Assembly: GCA_036389795.1 (NCBI GenBank)
Contig: DASVWD010000108.1
Span: forward strand, 1 to 64,000
Source: Longimicrobium sp.
GTDB lineage: Bacteria > Gemmatimonadota > Gemmatimonadetes > Longimicrobiales > Longimicrobiaceae
Length of the DNA: 64,000 bases
Direction of reading: 5' to 3'
The translations under genes were made by a program, and so were the position numbers. A model generated the notes under the pieces. That model searched no databases, was not told where the DNA came from, and was given only the letters and a program-made list of their open reading frames with translations. Shown piece by piece: positions 29,661 through 37,409 of this stretch. Every line of letters begins with the position of its first letter. Position 1 is the first letter of the stretch.

Positions 29661-30126
29661 TCGCACTGCGCCTGCTCTTTTCGCCGGTACGGCGTGCGCC
29701 AGAATTGGCCGCCCGGTACCGAGGCCTGGGGAGTGCAGAGGTCCGTGCCCCGAGCGCGGCCCGCTTTCGTTCGCGGGCCTGCGGCAGGTGTGCATTGGGC
29801 AGGGAAGGACGAGCGGGACGCGGGCGGGTGTTATCGCTGCGTCGCCGCCATGCTCAGGGGCCTCGGGAGGCGGCAGCGGGGGAGAGGTGTGGGCACGGTG
29901 TGACTCCGCATTGAAGGGACGCAACAAAAACGGCCGAAGATTCCAGCTCGCAAGATACGGCGCCACAAGCTGAGCGCCAGAGTTTCGATTTTCGGCCCGT
30001 CCGCCGCCGCATCGGCCGGCGCGCCATGCCGCGGCCTGCGTGCATCAGGGCTTAGATGGAACCGCGCGAGAAGCTCTTCGCCGCCGAATCTTCCGGCCCG
30101 GCGTGAGGCTGGATCGGATTCCGGCC
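29661..30126. other. Leader region between two halves of the large operon
   Basis: This is the only real gap (466 bases) within the leftward gene series, so a second promoter probably lies here. On the coding (minus) strand it holds GCGTCCCTTCAATGCGGAG, closely like GTCCCTTCATGCGGAG just before the phospholipase start at 33032. No confident -10/-35 pair was seen. Confidence 0.4.
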
Positions 30127-31179
30127 TCAGTGCCGCAGGACGATGGTAAGTCCGCCGATCACCCGCTCGCGCGCGTCGAACTGCACCACTTCGATCGCGT
30201 GCGCCTCTCCCGGGCGCGCGGCGGGCGTGCCGGCCACGCGCAGCACGGCCGCGAACCCCTTGCCTGGCTCTACCACCAGAGAGAGCGCGGCCGGCGGCGC
30301 GGGTACGGTTGCCCGGTGGCGCAGGCCCAGCCGCCGCAGCACGGCCGCGACGAACGCGACGACCCTGCGCGCGCCGGCGGCGCCTCCACCCCCTTCCTTC
30401 CTTTCTGCGGACGGGGCGGCCCTGGCGAACGCCGCGGCCGGCCGTACGGTCCCGGGTTCCGCTGGCTCCGCCGGCGCGAGGGTGATCCCGCCCAGGGGCG
30501 CCCCGGCGAACTGCACGAAAGGGGTGCCCAGGGCCTGCCGTAGCGCCGCGGTCCGCTCGGGCGTGCGCACCTCGCGCGCCACCACCCGGGTCGCGATCGC
30601 GGTGGGGCCGGGGTTGCCCACCTGGAACGGAAAGCTCAGCTCGGCGGCCGGGGACGGGGCGGCCAGGATGTGCAGGTTGCGCTGCGCCACGTGCCGGTCG
30701 CCCGCCACGTCGAACACCGTGCAGTCGCGGTACGAGTCGGGGGGGTGAAGGAGGCACGCGCGCGCGGCCAGGCACCGGTGCCCGGCCTGCGCCCCGGTGG
30801 GCGTCCAGGGAAAGACGATGGTGGCGCGGGAGTAGCCCGGAACGGTGAGGTACCCGTCCGCCACCCGCGTGGTGGCCGCCGGTGTAAATGCAGTGGAGGG
30901 CGCGGAGATGAACACCTCGACGTAGACGTCGCGGGCGTCCACCCCGCCGCCGTTGTTCACCGTCACGTGCACCTTGTTCTGCTGGTCCGCCACGGCTTCG
31001 CAGCCCAGCGTGCCGTCCGGCTTCTGCACCAGGACGTCGGGGCTCATCCACCCCGGAACCCCGGCCGGGAGCGGCTCGTCGCCGGCGTAGCCGGGGTGGT
31101 CGCGGATGTACAGCCAGGTGCGTCCGACGAATGGCGGCCGCGGGTCGCGGGGAAGGTCGGTACCGGCGTCGCTGGACAT
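30127..31179 (-). CDS. Beta-sandwich (CARDB-like) protein of 350 residues
   Basis: It starts 12 bases after the phospholipase-like gene's stop. Residues ~20-170 look like an Ig-type/CARDB domain: NKVHVTVNNGGGVDARDVYV, then EVFISAP and PGYSRATIVFPWTP, the pattern of domains that describe non-covalent extracellular binding. Cysteines in HRCLAARACLLHPPDSYRDC could form disulphides, although no signal peptide is seen. The tail has RRVVAFVAAVLRRLGLRHR and ends in beta strands ERVIGGLTIVLRH. Probably an accessory to its phospholipase-like neighbour, but this is inferred only from position. Confidence 0.6.
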   Translation of the reverse strand: MSSDAGTDLPRDPRPPFVGRTWLYIRDHPGYAGDEPLPAGVPGWMSPDVLVQKPDGTLGCEAVADQQNKVHVTVNNGGGVDARDVYVEVFISAPSTAFTPAATTRVADGYLTVPGYSRATIVFPWTPTGAQAGHRCLAARACLLHPPDSYRDCTVFDVAGDRHVAQRNLHILAAPSPAAELSFPFQVGNPGPTAIATRVVAREVRTPERTAALRQALGTPFVQFAGAPLGGITLAPAEPAEPGTVRPAAAFARAAPSAERKEGGGGAAGARRVVAFVAAVLRRLGLRHRATVPAPPAALSLVVEPGKGFAAVLRVAGTPAARPGEAHAIEVVQFDARERVIGGLTIVLRH

Positions 31180-31190
31180 GGCTCGCTCCG

Positions 31191-33032
31191 TTACGCGTCG
31201 ATGTAGACGGGGTCGACCTGCGGGCCCGGCTCGGCCACCGCGGGGTCGTCCGCGATCGGGTCCGCCCGCCAGGTCTTCCAGCCGTATCCGCGATCGCCGT
31301 CCAGGTTGAAGTTGGGCAGGCTGGCGATGTGGTCCGCCGCCAGGCGCGCGGAGAAGTCCAGGGCGTTCCCCAGCTGGGGGGTGCCCTCGGTGGCCTCGTC
31401 GATGGAATGCGTCGCCGCGGGGCCCCCGTAGGGCTCCGTGGCCGCGAGCAGGCCGGCCGCGAGCTGGTCGGGTACCCACGGATGGCTGATGAATGCGTCG
31501 GGAAGGAGGTTGTCGAACAGCGCCGGCGCGGGCTCCGCGCGCAGCAGCTCCTGGCCGGTGGCCGGGTAGACAAGGTGGTGCTCGGTGGTCCCCGCCAGCT
31601 CGTGGACCTCCTGGGCCCGCGGGTACAGCATGGCGTCGGCGGCCGCGCCCCCGGAGAGGTGCGCGTGCGCGGGGGTCAGCAGCGCCTTCCCCCACGGCTC
31701 CCGGTCCAGGTCCTCCGGCTCGGGAAACAGGTACCCGCCCAGCACCAGGGCGAAGCGCAGCCCGTCGTACACCTCCCAGGCGCCCTTGCGCACCTGGTAC
31801 AGCAGCCACTTCAGCGTCTGCATCGCCTCCACGTGCGGCAGCGCCAGGATACCGGCGGCGTTGGCCCACGCCCAGTCCAGGGTGTACGACATCACCTGGC
31901 CGACCCACGTGGCAAAGTCTACCAGCGCCTGCAGGATGTTCTGCCATCCCGGTCCGGCGGCCGGGGCCCCCCCGCCACCGGGGTAGGGAGGAGACCCGGC
32001 GACGTAGCTGTTGAAGAGCGCGCCGGCGGCGGTCCCCGGCGGGTCCACCGGCACCGGCTTTACGGCGCTCCCCACGCTCGTGGAGCGGCGGAACCACGCC
32101 AGCCACAGCCGGTACGCCGCGTCGACGTCGGCCCCGTTCAGCATCTCCGGGTGCGGCATGTCGCCGTAGGTGCTCTGCAGCGCCTTGGCGAACAGCTCCC
32201 GCAGCTTCTGGGGCAGCCGGCTGTCCTCGAACTCCACCAGGCGGTAGTAGTAGCTCCCGCTGATGGCGTGTGGGGCGTACGCGTCGCCGCTCCCCAGCTT
32301 CAGGCACGCCTTGACCCCCGCCAAGTCCGAGTAGTGCCGCCGGGACCACGCGTCCATCCAGTTCTCCACCAGCTTGTGCCGGTGCCAGTGGGTCCGGTAC
32401 GGGCCGCCGGTGACGGCGTTCACGAAGGGGTGTCCCACCACGTCGGTGCCGATGTGGCTCACGTATCCCAGCACGTAGCGCCGCAGGTCCGGGTCGCCGC
32501 CCGCCAGCTTCCACATGGTCGACGCGAAGCGGCCCGTGCGGCGGTAGTGCAGGAAGTCGAAGTAGTACCACTTGTCCTCGGGCGCGCCCTGCTGGATCTT
32601 GGGAAAGAAGGGCATGAACAGGTCCACCTTGCCGGTCACCTGTGTCGACACCTTGGCCACCGCGGTGGCGCGGATCAGGTCCACGGTGGCCTTGAGGTCG
32701 GCGATCAGGCCCCGGAACATGGCCTGGTCCAGCGTGGTGACCGCGCTTTCCAGCGCCTGCTCCACGGGCTCCACGTAGAGCGCGTAGAAGTCCCGGAGCG
32801 GTTCCAGCGCGTCGTACGCCTCGAACGTGAAGTTCACCAGCTCGTCCAGCGGCGTTCCGTATTCCTTGAGCGAGAAGAAGAGAAAGTCCGGACCGACACT
32901 TCCGAACGCTGCGTAGCGGCTGCACGGATCGTCCGCCAGCAGCTTGGCGAGCGGCTGGGCGGGCGGGCCAAGCTTTCCCAGCGTCCCGGCGAGGCGCTGC
33001 TGTACGATGAGGTGGACGAGAGGGCCCGGCAT
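31191..33032 (-). CDS. Zinc-dependent phospholipase C-like protein
   Basis: 613 residues. The N-terminus (MPGPLVHLIVQQRL) and GSVGPDFLFFSL near residue 45, then YVLGYVSHIGTDVVGHPFVN and THWHRHKLVENWMDAW near 190-220, form the helical His/Asp zinc-site pattern of the PF00882 (S1/P1- and bacterial PLC-related) family. The spacing of His and Asp suggests an intact metal site. A GGAGG ribosome-binding site lies about 6 bases before the ATG. There is no signal peptide. The second half is family-specific, with aromatic helices. It would hydrolyse a phosphodiester of a phospholipid if active. It is the first gene of the leftward operon. Confidence 0.75.
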   Translation of the reverse strand: MPGPLVHLIVQQRLAGTLGKLGPPAQPLAKLLADDPCSRYAAFGSVGPDFLFFSLKEYGTPLDELVNFTFEAYDALEPLRDFYALYVEPVEQALESAVTTLDQAMFRGLIADLKATVDLIRATAVAKVSTQVTGKVDLFMPFFPKIQQGAPEDKWYYFDFLHYRRTGRFASTMWKLAGGDPDLRRYVLGYVSHIGTDVVGHPFVNAVTGGPYRTHWHRHKLVENWMDAWSRRHYSDLAGVKACLKLGSGDAYAPHAISGSYYYRLVEFEDSRLPQKLRELFAKALQSTYGDMPHPEMLNGADVDAAYRLWLAWFRRSTSVGSAVKPVPVDPPGTAAGALFNSYVAGSPPYPGGGGAPAAGPGWQNILQALVDFATWVGQVMSYTLDWAWANAAGILALPHVEAMQTLKWLLYQVRKGAWEVYDGLRFALVLGGYLFPEPEDLDREPWGKALLTPAHAHLSGGAAADAMLYPRAQEVHELAGTTEHHLVYPATGQELLRAEPAPALFDNLLPDAFISHPWVPDQLAAGLLAATEPYGGPAATHSIDEATEGTPQLGNALDFSARLAADHIASLPNFNLDGDRGYGWKTWRADPIADDPAVAEPGPQVDPVYIDA

Positions 33033-33478
33033 GAACGCCTCCGCATGAAGGGACGAATCGCTGAATGGAGAAGGAGCTGACCCGGCGGGGGCGTGCCGGA
33101 AGGAGGGATGGACGGCGGGGCGATCGCCCCGCTGCTCGGCAATGCAAGGCTTACGCCGGTATCCGCCCGGTTTATCCCGGTGCGCGTATCAAGCCGTGGT
33201 GAAAGCATTTGTGCACTGCGCCGCGCGAGCGCCGCAGTCCTGTCGACCGTCCGAGTGTGGCAGGCTTGGCATACTGTTGTGGCAAGATTGGCGCACCCCG
33301 GCATCCTACCTGGCTGCACTTGGAGTCCCAAGGCTGCAGGAACCCCGTTCGTGGGCTCCGGTGTCTCGGCAACCACCACGACGGTCGTGCTGTAGCGCTC
33401 GGCGATCGAACCTACAGCGCCGGCAATACCCCCCTCTCATCTGAACCGCTCTGGCGCGCTGGCACCCCGACACCACGC
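33033..33478. other. Spacer upstream of the operon, no gene recognised
   Basis: Presumably carries the operon promoter on the minus strand. GGAGG precedes the phospholipase start. No convincing -10/-35 or protein found. Confidence 0.4.
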
Positions 33479-33690
33479 CAGCAGTGCTTCGCCACTAATG
33501 ACTGTACCACCGCCGACCTCCTGTCAAAGACGACTGGCGAGACGACGCTCTTCACGGAGGGTGGCTCCTCCGGGAAAGAGCCGCAGCTACGGGAAGAGCG
33601 GCGGGCACTCAGCGAATTACGGTGAATCGGTATGGAGAAGGGAAGGGCCTCCTGACGGCGGACGTGCCGACTCGGCCGATGCGGAACGTC
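33479..33690 (+). pseudogene. Second decayed TraG/VirD4 C-terminal fragment
   Basis: QQCFATNDCTTADLLSKTTGE and, in another frame, GRSYGKSGGHSANYGESV align with the remnant at 6300-6480. It has frame changes and a degraded tail. It ends about 140 bases before the intact tRNA-Arg, consistent with the scar of an element that once abutted this tRNA. Confidence 0.7.
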
Positions 33691-33832
33691 GCGGGGCGTT
33701 CGACGACCAGATAGCGGGCTCCTGCAACCATGCCGCTTTCTCCGCCAGAAGTGCCGGGCCGATCCCGCTGGCCAGATCTGCCGGGTGTGGAAAAGAATCG
33801 CAGATTGTACTACATTTGGGACCCATTGCAGT

Positions 33833-33906
<74 letters not shown>

Positions 33907-33913
33907 TGCGCAA

Positions 33914-33944
33914 CGGCCGCCGCCCCGGATCGGGGCAGCGGCCG
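33914..33944 (+). terminator. Strong hairpin just after tRNA-Arg
   Basis: CGGCCGCCGCCCC pairs with GGGGCAGCGGCCG (one mismatch) around a 5-base loop. There is no long T-run. Probably the tRNA transcript's end or processing signal. Confidence 0.55.
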
Positions 33945-33996
33945 CTGCCATTACTGCGCAAGAAGAATCTCCAGATAGCTCGATCGGGTGCGAGCC

Positions 33997-34046
33997 AGTA
34001 ACAAAACGAGTAACAAAACCAGTAACACGCGGTCGTATCCAGTAAC
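33997..34046 (+). repeat. Four AGTAAC arm-type repeats beside tRNA-Arg
   Basis: AGTAAC starts at 33997, 34009, 34021 and 34041. The first three are in 12-base phase (AGTAACAAAAC). The same hexamer occurs once at 6034 and twice at 43415 and 43429, always between a tRNA-derived core and an integrase or cargo. This matches what integrase arm-binding sites look like. Confidence 0.65.
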
Positions 34047-34173
34047 TTCGGGTTGCGGAAAATCCGCAGAAATGCTAGGTTTTTTCCTACCTCCGTGACC
34101 CGACGTAACGGGCCGACGGCGTTTCCTAAGCATCTCGGCCAAGTTCCGAGCCTCCGCCAGGAAATCCGGAAAT

Positions 34174-34213
34174 GCCCGCCAGACGGCACTTTATGCCGTC
34201 GGCGGGCTTTTCG
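34174..34213 (+). terminator. Rho-independent terminator before the cargo genes
   Basis: A perfect stem, GCCCGCC(A)GACGGCA with TGCCGTCGGCGGGC, has a 6-base loop and is followed by TTTTCGTCTTC. It resembles the terminators in the two integrase-side arms and insulates the glycosyltransferase from upstream reading. Confidence 0.8.
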
Positions 34214-34278
34214 TCTTCAGAAAGCTTCTGGCGAGCCAACGCGCCTGTAACAACGAAGAACCGAGGTGTCGAAGGTCG

Positions 34279-34296
34279 GATAACTACTGATTATCA
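34279..34296 (+). promoter_or_regulatory. 18-bp motif upstream of the glycosyltransferase start
   Basis: GATAACTACTGATTATCA has a partial dyad (GATAA...TTATC). The exact reverse complement lies at 40819-40836, directly upstream of the convergent nuclease-STAND gene. It ends 16 bases before ATG 34313. Probably an operator or shared promoter element. Confidence 0.65.
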
Positions 34297-34312
34297 TTCC
34301 TCAGCAAATTGC

Positions 34313-34999
34313 ATGGATGTCATAATTGCCTGTTTTGTCGCGGACCCTTTCGATCCTCCGGGGCACGATCGATTCGGCGGCGGTCACCTGTTTCTCTTCG
34401 ACCTGGGGCGGTACCTGGTTCGGATGGGCGACCGCGTGACCTATGTGACCCGGCTCAACAGCCCTTCCAAGCCGGTGCATGAAGCGATCGGCAGCCGCTG
34501 CAGCATCCACCGGCTCCCCGTAGGCCCCACGGAAGAGATCTCACCCGCGGCAACCGGACTCCTCCTCGAAGAGATTTACGAGTCATGCGCCTGCACGCTG
34601 CGAGACGCTTTCTCCTGCAAGCCTGTCCTTCACAGCCACTACTGGATCGCTGGCGAGGTTTCGCGGCGAATTGCGGGCGAGCACAGGCTGGTGCACGTGC
34701 ACTCCATTCTCTCCCTGGGAAGGGTCAAACGCGAAACGGGCGAGCCCGCGGAAGCAGCCGATGCGCTGCGGGACGAATGCGAGCTGCGGGTGTTCCGCGA
34801 GGCACACCACCTGGTGGCGGTCTGCCCGGACGAATGGCGGGCCTTTGAGCGGCTGTATCCCGAGGTCCCTCCCCGCACGCCCTCGATCATCCCGTACGGA
34901 GTAGATCCGAATGTCTTTTATCGAAGGCCGGAGCCTCCCGACGATTTTGTTCGTCGGGCGGCCGGGCGATTCACGCAAGGGGATCACGACGCTCCTTGA
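34313..34999 (+). CDS. Glycosyltransferase family 4, N-terminal half (frameshifted gene)
   Basis: The ATG gives MDVIIACFVADPFDPPG then FGGGHLFLFDLGRYLVRMG, the donor-independent N-lobe of GT4/GT-B enzymes, with HSHYWIAGEVSRRI and the interlobe SIIPYGVDPNVFY. Right after this the reading should enter the C-lobe motif PTILFVGRPGDSRKG, but that is in the +1 frame. Removing one base near 34945 (the CCTCCCGACG stretch) would restore one polypeptide ending at 36563. Either the gene is broken or a base was mis-called. It would transfer a nucleotide-sugar to an unknown acceptor. There is no Shine-Dalgarno. The shared 18-bp motif lies immediately upstream. Confidence 0.75.
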   Translation: MDVIIACFVADPFDPPGHDRFGGGHLFLFDLGRYLVRMGDRVTYVTRLNSPSKPVHEAIGSRCSIHRLPVGPTEEISPAATGLLLEEIYESCACTLRDAFSCKPVLHSHYWIAGEVSRRIAGEHRLVHVHSILSLGRVKRETGEPAEAADALRDECELRVFREAHHLVAVCPDEWRAFERLYPEVPPRTPSIIPYGVDPNVFYRRPEPPDDFVRRAAGRFTQGDHDAP

Positions 35000-36563
35000 T
35001 GCGCTGGAGCAGTTGAACGGCTACGCGGCCGTACCCGACAATCAGGTGTGGCTGGTGGGGGGGAGCGAGCGGGAGGTCGCGGCGGTGTCGGCCATGGTCG
35101 ACAGCCATCCGGCCTTGGCCCTGCGGCGGCGAGCAGGAACGCTGGTCCTGTGGGGGCGCGTTCAGAACGCGGCACTCCCCGAACTCTACAGCCGCGCGAC
35201 GGTGACGGTGCTGCCCTCGTGGCGCGAAGAGTTCGGGATCGTGGCGGTGGAGGCGATGATGTGCGGGTGCGCGGTGGTCGCGTCTCGCGCCGGCGGACTC
35301 CCGGACGTGATCGTGCACGGCGTCACGGGAACACTAGTGCCGGTGGATGACTCCGCCGCCCTCGCCGCCACCCTGGCGGCATACCTGCGCTGCCCGGCGC
35401 GGGCAGCGCTCTTGGGCCGGAACGCCGCGCGGTTCGCGCGCATTCGCTACTCCCAGGAGGCGGCGTACGCGCGGGTGCGGGCGCTGTACGGCGGGACGGC
35501 TCCCCCGCCTCCCGCACTCGCGGAGGGAGACCCGCTGCGCTTTGCGGATTTAGATGCGTACGTGGCCGCCTCTTCGTCCCTCTTGGGAACCGCGATCGAG
35601 GACGTCCAGCCCGTCACCGACGGGCAGCACTCCGTCTTCGCGGCTTCCGCGCAGGGAGCGCGCGTGCACGTAAAGGTGTTCCGCGACCGTGCGTCGCTGC
35701 TGGCCGGTCTGCTGCCTAGAGCACCGTTTCCCACCGAGCGCCCGGCATCCGTGGCGTGGAATCGCACGGTCTACAACCACGACAACCCGTCGGCGCCGGA
35801 GGTCGTGGCGTGGGGAACGGAAGACGGCGCACACGTCGTGGTTACACGATGGATAGACGCGGAGCCGTTGCCACCGGGCCCGGAAAGCGACGCGGCGGTG
35901 GCGCGGCTGGCGGAGCAGTGCCGCGCGTTCCGTCCGCTGGAGGATGACGCGATCCTGGCCGAATACAACGCACGGCTCGACGCCTTGGAGGGGAACGAGC
36001 GTGACGCGCTGCGGAGATTCGACGAGTTCGCGGTGGGGCTCAACGAGCCTGTGACCGGCGGGTTCAGGGCGTTTACCCGCATCCATCCACAGGTGGAGCT
36101 GCTGCGGATCCGGCAGATGGTGGAGGACCGTGTGTGGTGCGCGCCCGGTCCGCTGGCCTCGCGGGTGCGCGCACTAACCGGGCTGCTCCTGCAGCGTCCC
36201 CTCAGCCGGCGCCTACCCCGGCTGGCGCAGGGTGATCCCAAGCCCGAGCACTATCTCCACGCGGACGGAATCATCCGCGCCTGCGACTTCGAGCACAGCC
36301 TCTACGCCGTGGGACCGCTGGACGAGGCGTACTGGATCGCCACCGTGTGCTATACGGGGGCGGAGCGGCCTTTGTCTCGCCCTGCCATCCGCCGCCTGCG
36401 CGCGATGTGCAGGGACGAAGAGAGCCTCTACCTCGCATGCTGCTGGCTCTGCGCGGAGATCATCTACCGGTCAATGGTGGCATATGCGGATGGAGACGGG
36501 CTGGCGCTGGACAAGGCCAAGTCCTTCCTCGCGGACTTCGCGACGGAATGGCTCCTGGCGTAG
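34911..36563 (+). CDS. Glycosyltransferase C-lobe fused to a kinase-like (APH-type) domain
   Basis: From about codon 10 the sequence reads PTILFVGRPGDSRKGI, LVGGSE, LPSWREEFGIVAVEAMMCGC and VVASRAGGLPD, the GT4 nucleotide-sugar lobe with its E-x7-E motif. After residue ~215 it switches to an aminoglycoside-phosphotransferase-like fold: VTDGQHSVFAASAQGARVHV with KVFRD, and a catalytic-loop-like QGDPKPEHYLHADG with CDFEHSLYAVGPLDEAYWI near residue 450, although the Asp of the usual HGDxxxxN loop is only partly kept. The ATG at 34911 is inside the upstream half's frame, so this start may be artefactual. A GT4-kinase fusion is unusual. The target is unknown. Confidence 0.75.
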   Translation: MSFIEGRSLPTILFVGRPGDSRKGITTLLDALEQLNGYAAVPDNQVWLVGGSEREVAAVSAMVDSHPALALRRRAGTLVLWGRVQNAALPELYSRATVTVLPSWREEFGIVAVEAMMCGCAVVASRAGGLPDVIVHGVTGTLVPVDDSAALAATLAAYLRCPARAALLGRNAARFARIRYSQEAAYARVRALYGGTAPPPPALAEGDPLRFADLDAYVAASSSLLGTAIEDVQPVTDGQHSVFAASAQGARVHVKVFRDRASLLAGLLPRAPFPTERPASVAWNRTVYNHDNPSAPEVVAWGTEDGAHVVVTRWIDAEPLPPGPESDAAVARLAEQCRAFRPLEDDAILAEYNARLDALEGNERDALRRFDEFAVGLNEPVTGGFRAFTRIHPQVELLRIRQMVEDRVWCAPGPLASRVRALTGLLLQRPLSRRLPRLAQGDPKPEHYLHADGIIRACDFEHSLYAVGPLDEAYWIATVCYTGAERPLSRPAIRRLRAMCRDEESLYLACCWLCAEIIYRSMVAYADGDGLALDKAKSFLADFATEWLLA

Positions 36564-36647
36564 AGCTGAACCAGCGAACCGCCCCTAACGGGCGGATTGG
36601 CGAACCAACGATCCGGGCTTCGACTTCACCGGCTTTATGAGGCGATC

Positions 36648-37409
36648 ATGGAAGAGCACCCCACCCCCAGCCCGGTTTCACGCACTCCGCGTTGCGAAGT
36701 GGATCAGGCCGGCCGACTTCAGGCTCTCCTCACCGAGTACCAGTGGCTGCGCCAGGAATCGCTCACCGCGATCACCAACCGGATCTCCGTCATGAACTTC
36801 ACGTTCGCGGCGCTGTCAGTCATCGTAGGCAGCCTGCTGGCGAGCCACGTTCCGGATCTCTTGGGAGCCGGTGTGGCCATCGTCGTGGTTCCCCAGTGCG
36901 CAAAAGCAGGCCTGCTGATCTGGTTCGGCGAGTACCGGCGCACCATCCGCGCAAGTCAGTGGGCGGCGGTCGTAGAGGAGAAGGTGAATGCGGCCACCGG
37001 TGCTCCGGGTACGATGGAATGGGAGAGGAATCTAAAGCGCGAGGGCAGGCACATGACGTATCCGTATATCGCGGTCGTATTACTGCTGATGGGCGTATCT
37101 TACCTGGCCACCATCTTGGGCCTGTATTTCCTGAAGGCGGGGCTCGGGTCCGCGGTGTCGAGAAGCGCGAGCACGGCGATCACGGGAAGCACCCTGCTGA
37201 GCTGCGTGGCCTTGGAGGCGTGGTTCCTTGCCGAAACTGCACATGCGCAGCGGGGGAGGCCGCGCAGGCCAGGCAAGGGCTACAGTCGGGGCGGTTGTGA
37301 TCGGGGGCTGCGCGTCTACTCGGTGATAATGAAGCGCCGGCGTGACGCGATCTCTTTGCAATGGCGGTCCCGGAGGCCGGGAAGCTCCACGCCGCAGCGT
37401 ACGCGGTGA
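36648..37409 (+). CDS. Four-helix membrane protein
   Basis: 253 residues. ATG 36648 is preceded by GAGG. Two hydrophobic helices (FTFAALSVIVGSLLA and LLGAGVAIVVVP) and a second pair (YIAVVLLLMGVSYLATILGL and TAITGSTLLSCVALEAWFL) flank a charged cytoplasmic loop. The tail is basic and runs 94 bases into the end of the oppositely oriented nuclease-STAND gene. No family recognised. Its place between the glycosyltransferase and the nuclease suggests a membrane effector or anchor for the same module, which is inference. Confidence 0.65.
   Translation: MEEHPTPSPVSRTPRCEVDQAGRLQALLTEYQWLRQESLTAITNRISVMNFTFAALSVIVGSLLASHVPDLLGAGVAIVVVPQCAKAGLLIWFGEYRRTIRASQWAAVVEEKVNAATGAPGTMEWERNLKREGRHMTYPYIAVVLLLMGVSYLATILGLYFLKAGLGSAVSRSASTAITGSTLLSCVALEAWFLAETAHAQRGRPRRPGKGYSRGGCDRGLRVYSVIMKRRRDAISLQWRSRRPGSSTPQRTR

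Noticed and set aside
23725-29973. 2,082-codon plus-strand frame opposite the DUF6603 gene
   Set aside because: Antisense shadow; repeated QQRQR/GAR composition and no recognisable domain.
33209-33625. 138-codon frame before the tRNA as an intact gene
   Set aside because: Only its last part resembles TraG and in broken frames; the first part has no coding character.
33997-34046. AGTAAC series as a CRISPR or iteron origin
   Set aside because: Only four short repeats, no Rep gene near, and copies lie at integrase junctions, so attachment-arm sites fit better.
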